DNA of 64,000 nucleotides. Origin: Sinonovacula constricta. Taxonomy: Eukaryota > Mollusca > Bivalvia > Cardiida > Solecurtidae. Of the stretch, positions 61,078-64,000 are shown piece by piece. Position 1 is the first letter of the stretch. Each line of letters begins with the position of its first letter. The stretch lies in the NCBI GenBank assembly GCA_007844125.1, contig CM017564.1, positions 21,189,004 to 21,253,003 on the forward strand. The letters run 5' to 3'. The translations under genes and the position numbers were made by a program. The notes under the pieces are model-generated. The model had not been told where the DNA came from. It was given only the letters and a program-made list of their open reading frames with translations, and did no database searches.

Positions 61078-63480
61078 GCTTGTCAACTCCAAACTGCCAC
61101 ATTCTAAAATTAACCTCAATACTGATTTGCAGGTTGTTGCCATTCGTTTAACAGTCCATAAAGTTTGTACAGTTTGTTCTGTTCATCTTCCACCTAACTC
61201 AGATATTTCAAAACGAAATTAGATGACAATAATTCAAATTACCTTCCCCTTATATTTTAGTAGGGGGTTTTAATGGACATAACCCATTCTGGGGGTGTTC
61301 AGATTATAACAATATTGGAAAACGTTAGAGGACTGTATTGCCCAAAACGATATATGCCTAATGAATAACAAAAAGGCAACTTACTTACATCCTGCTTCAG
61401 GACATTTTTCATCTCTTGGCATTTCTTTTTGTCATCCTTCTATATATCTTGATTATAGTTGGGTTGTTCATAATAATTTATGTGGAAGTGATCTTTTTCC
61501 AGCAATTTAAAACAACGAATCTGTAAACCTTAGTGACAACAATACTAACTGGAGGATGAGCAGAGCAAATTGGGAATTATTCTCAATTTTCTGTACTGAA
61601 GATTTGACTATTTCAATATTTTATTTTATGATGAATGCAAAAACATTAGAAATCGTAGAGCGTTACTAAAGAAATTTAATATTCGTCCTACTGGTGCTTA
61701 TTTAAATAATATAAAAAATGAAAGGGCAAGAAGCAGGCACATAATTAAACAAGCCAAAAGAACATATTGGCAGAATTTGTTTCTGGTATAACCAGTAATA
61801 CTTCTGTCTGGTCAGTCATTAGGAAAATCAGCGGTCAATCTTTTTCAACAACAGTTAATCATTTAAAATCTAATGACACAATAATAACTAACAAAAAAAG
61901 AAATTTTAGACACTCTTGCGAAAAGATTTTCAAAAAATCCGTCTTCAGCAAATTACTCGAAAGAATTTCAAAATGTGTAGGATAGGGCTGAAAAAGGTAA
62001 AACCAATGTTAAGTTGAACAATAATGAAAATTACAACCAACCCTTTCTTTAAGAGAACTTAGGGAAGCATTGAACAAATTCCAAGATACCGCTGCTGGAC
62101 CAGATGATATTCCCTACCAATTTTTGAAGCATATGCAACAAACATCATTAAATTTACTTTTATCTATTTATAATAAAATCTGGTTTTCGGGAGAAATACC
62201 AAATTCATGGAAAATGCATTCGTCATTCTAGTACCTAAACAAGGAAAGAATCCAACAGATTTGATAAGTTACAGATCAATTGCTTTAACAAGTTGTATTT
62301 GTAAAAGTTAAGAACGGATGATACGCACCATACTCGTTTGGTTCATTGAATCAATTTATTTACATAATTTCAAAGTGGATTCAGACACCAACGCAGTACA
62401 ATCGATTATCTCGTTCGATTTGAAACTTTTATAAGAGATGCATTTATCAAGAAAGAACACCTTGTAGCGGGGTTCTTTGACCTTAAAAGGCATATGATTC
62501 TATATGGATACATTGGATTTTAATGAATTATTCCTTAATAACATTCGTATTCCTGTCGTCAAGAAAACTAAATTTCTAGGTGTCATTTTTGACACTTAAT
62601 TATATTTTATATCGCACATTAAATATGTAAAATCCCAATGTCTCAAATCTCTAAACCTGTTGAAATTTTAATCCCATACCGACTGGGGATCTGATAGAAA
62701 AGTTTTATTGCAACTTTATAGATCACTAATAAGATTGAAATTTGATTATGGCAGTATTGTTCACGGCTCTGACAGGAGATCATATCTCCAAATGCTTGAC
62801 ATTGTCAACAACCAGGGTCTCCGTCTGGCCCTTGGAGCTTTCAGGACCTTTCCTGTAGAGAGCCTTTACGTTGAAGCTAATGAGCTATCATTATACCTTA
62901 GACAAGAGAAACTTGCAATCCACGTATTTACAAAAATTGAATCTAATCATAAAAATCCTGCACAGAGTGTCATTTTTCATCCTAAATATAAACACTTGCA
63001 CGAGCGTAAACCAAATGTCACATCTAAATTTTAATCAAGTAATAGAAAAATGTATTGGAATTTCCGCGATTGCAAATGAAAACTCTTGCAGTTGATTGAA
63101 CTCTTTCTACAAATTCTAGGTCATAAACTGCTTCCTATCGTACTACGCTCAAAGTTTCTTGAACTGCGCAACAACAAATAATCACCTCGAAATATATACT
63201 AATGGCTCAAACTCATATTTATATTTCGGCTGTGCTTAGTATAATTCATTGTTTTAATCAGAAATTAGCCCCCGAACCATCCAATTTACAGCTAAAATTC
63301 AGGCTGTTAAGCTTTCTCTTGATTTCATTTCAAATCATCAAATTTGTATTTTATTTATTATTTGTACAGAGAGTATACAGCTGAGAACAAGCGAAAACGC
63401 TTTAACCGTTGATATCGATATTTTGTTAAAAGAACAGCCAATTCAAATGTCGTTCTCCAGACATTGATGCACATACTAAT
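61078..63480 (+). mobile_element. I-like LINE, continuation (endonuclease, RT, RNase H)
   Basis: This resumes the LINE cut at 59835. Endonuclease: GGFNGHNPFWGC at 61265 and YLDYSWVVHNNLCGSDLFP at 61450. RT: TAAGPDDIPYQFLKHM at 62095, SYRSIALTSC and KFLGVIFDT at 62570. The catalytic YVDD segment is missing: the sequence jumps from the DSIW region (62500) to LFLNNIRIPVVKKTKFLGV. LYRSLIRLKFDYGSIVHGS and NQGLRLALGAFRTFPVESLYV follow. An RNase H start (EIYTNGSN, 63190) and degenerate remainder run to about 63480. No 3' signature was found. Confidence 0.75.
62708..63034 (+). pseudogene. I-like LINE ORF2 thumb/connection frame
   Basis: A clean 108-codon block of ORF2 between the RT palm and RNase H (LQLYRSLIRLKFDYGSIVHG, then YVEANELSLYLRQEKLA). 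It is nearly the same protein as the minus-strand block at 52828-53088, which shows both LINEs are one family. It has no catalytic residues of its own. Confidence 0.7.
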
Positions 63481-63689
63481 TTTTCTGGCCAGACAAAGTC
63501 CATCTTAACCTTGGGGGCTTTTTATTCTATTCAGACGTGTGATGGTTAGCGAAGGCTCGTTATACCTGCAAATGTTCCATGTATGTGTTAGTATGACGAC
63601 CTAGGATGTGAATGCACAGTGACCTAGTCGATTCACATGTGCATGTTTCGGCCGACAGCCCAGGTTTCCAAGGGCCCAATCGAGAGGAA
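63481..63689. other. No feature recognised
   Basis: A short transition between the LINE and the terminal satellite. Confidence 0.4.
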
Positions 63690-64000
63690 CAAGTATTAGT
63701 GTTCTGCAGTGTGCCACGTGCGTGTATGAGTGCCCAGCACTGTGATTTTGTTGCTGTATAACAGTGTCCTGTGGTCTGACACAGGCGTTGTCAATCAGTG
63801 TCCTGCGGCGTGCCACATGTCTGTACCATTGTTCTGCGGTGTGACACATATGTTATGTATCAGTGTCATGTGGCGTACCACATGTCTGTACCATTGTTCT
63901 GCGGTGTGACACATATGTTATGTATCAGTGTCATGTGGCGTGCCACATGTCTGTACCATTGTTCTGCGGTGTGACACATATGTTATGTATCAGTGTCATG
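63690..64000 (+). repeat. 65-bp satellite array, continues past the right edge
   Basis: CATGTCTGTACCATTGTTCT starts at 63816, 63881 and 63946, an exact 65-bp period with almost no differences. Each unit is a dimer of two related parts of about 32 bp (TGTTCTGCGGTGTGACAC and TGTCATGTGGCGTGCCAC). Diverged monomers extend back to about 63690. The full array length is unknown because the window ends inside it. Confidence 0.9.

Noticed and set aside
63601..63849. Minus-strand 82-codon frame
   Set aside because: It lies across the degenerate edge of the satellite and has no motif. The repeat creates the frame.

Overview
This is an AT-rich, gene-poor stretch of a eukaryotic (animal) genome, packed with decayed and nested transposable elements. 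The most likely host is a bivalve mollusc. Supporting this are a roughly 145-bp tandem module of a kind I recognise from clam and mussel genomes (30314-31000), I-superfamily LINEs with RNase H, a B-box (TRIM-like) fragment, and mixed copia, Ty3/gypsy, L2/CR1, Tc1/mariner and DNA-polymerase-B relics. The species call is inference. There are no operons, ribosome-binding sites or other prokaryotic signals, and most long open frames belong to mobile elements.

Layout. 1-7290: mostly featureless AT-rich DNA, with an open frame entering from the left edge, a candidate terminal exon with a C-terminal membrane segment (3115-3438, minus) and a tRNA-derived SINE (4133-4412). 7293-11806: a (TA)61 microsatellite grown inside an I-like LINE fragment, then a 5'-truncated copia element (gag end, protease, integrase, RT, RNase H), all broken. 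11807-17900: sparse, with a short inverted repeat, a LINE tail and a B-box fragment (15149-15436). 17905-20166: relic of a family-B DNA polymerase of the mobile or virus-like type. 20167-26785: simple repeats, two tRNA-Asn-like SINE copies and a divergent copy of an unidentified repeat here called R651. 26786-28179: an almost complete mariner-type element, with 19-bp terminal inverted repeats and TA target duplication but a dead transposase. 28384-31000: a LINE tail and the 145-bp tandem module.

31050-41890 is the best-resolved nest. An I-like LINE is split by an 8.66-kb L1/Tx1-type LINE (33003-41661) flanked by a 14-bp target-site duplication. Its ORF1 is intact. Its ORF2 is open except for four one-base changes, each in a homopolymer run. 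41890-46060: a gypsy relic, itself split by an L2/CR1-type LINE 3' end. 47900-49640: another I-like LINE copy. 49649-51607 (minus): an exon-like frame with an APE-type endonuclease domain whose fold is interrupted by 25 in-frame copies of a 24-bp minisatellite. 51650-56440 (minus): a nearly full-length I-like LINE whose RNase H start has become a (TA)(TG) microsatellite. 57790-63480: an I-like LINE from 5' UTR to RNase H, split by a 1.24-kb dimer of R651. 63690-64000: a 65-bp satellite running off the right edge.

Nothing here works together as a pathway. The window records successive insertions. The most promising undescribed items are the R651 family with its conserved, foldable core of about 88 bases, the minisatellite-split endonuclease, the recent-looking L1/Tx1 insertion with two A-rich tails, and a conserved linker between ORF1 and ORF2 of the I-like LINEs.
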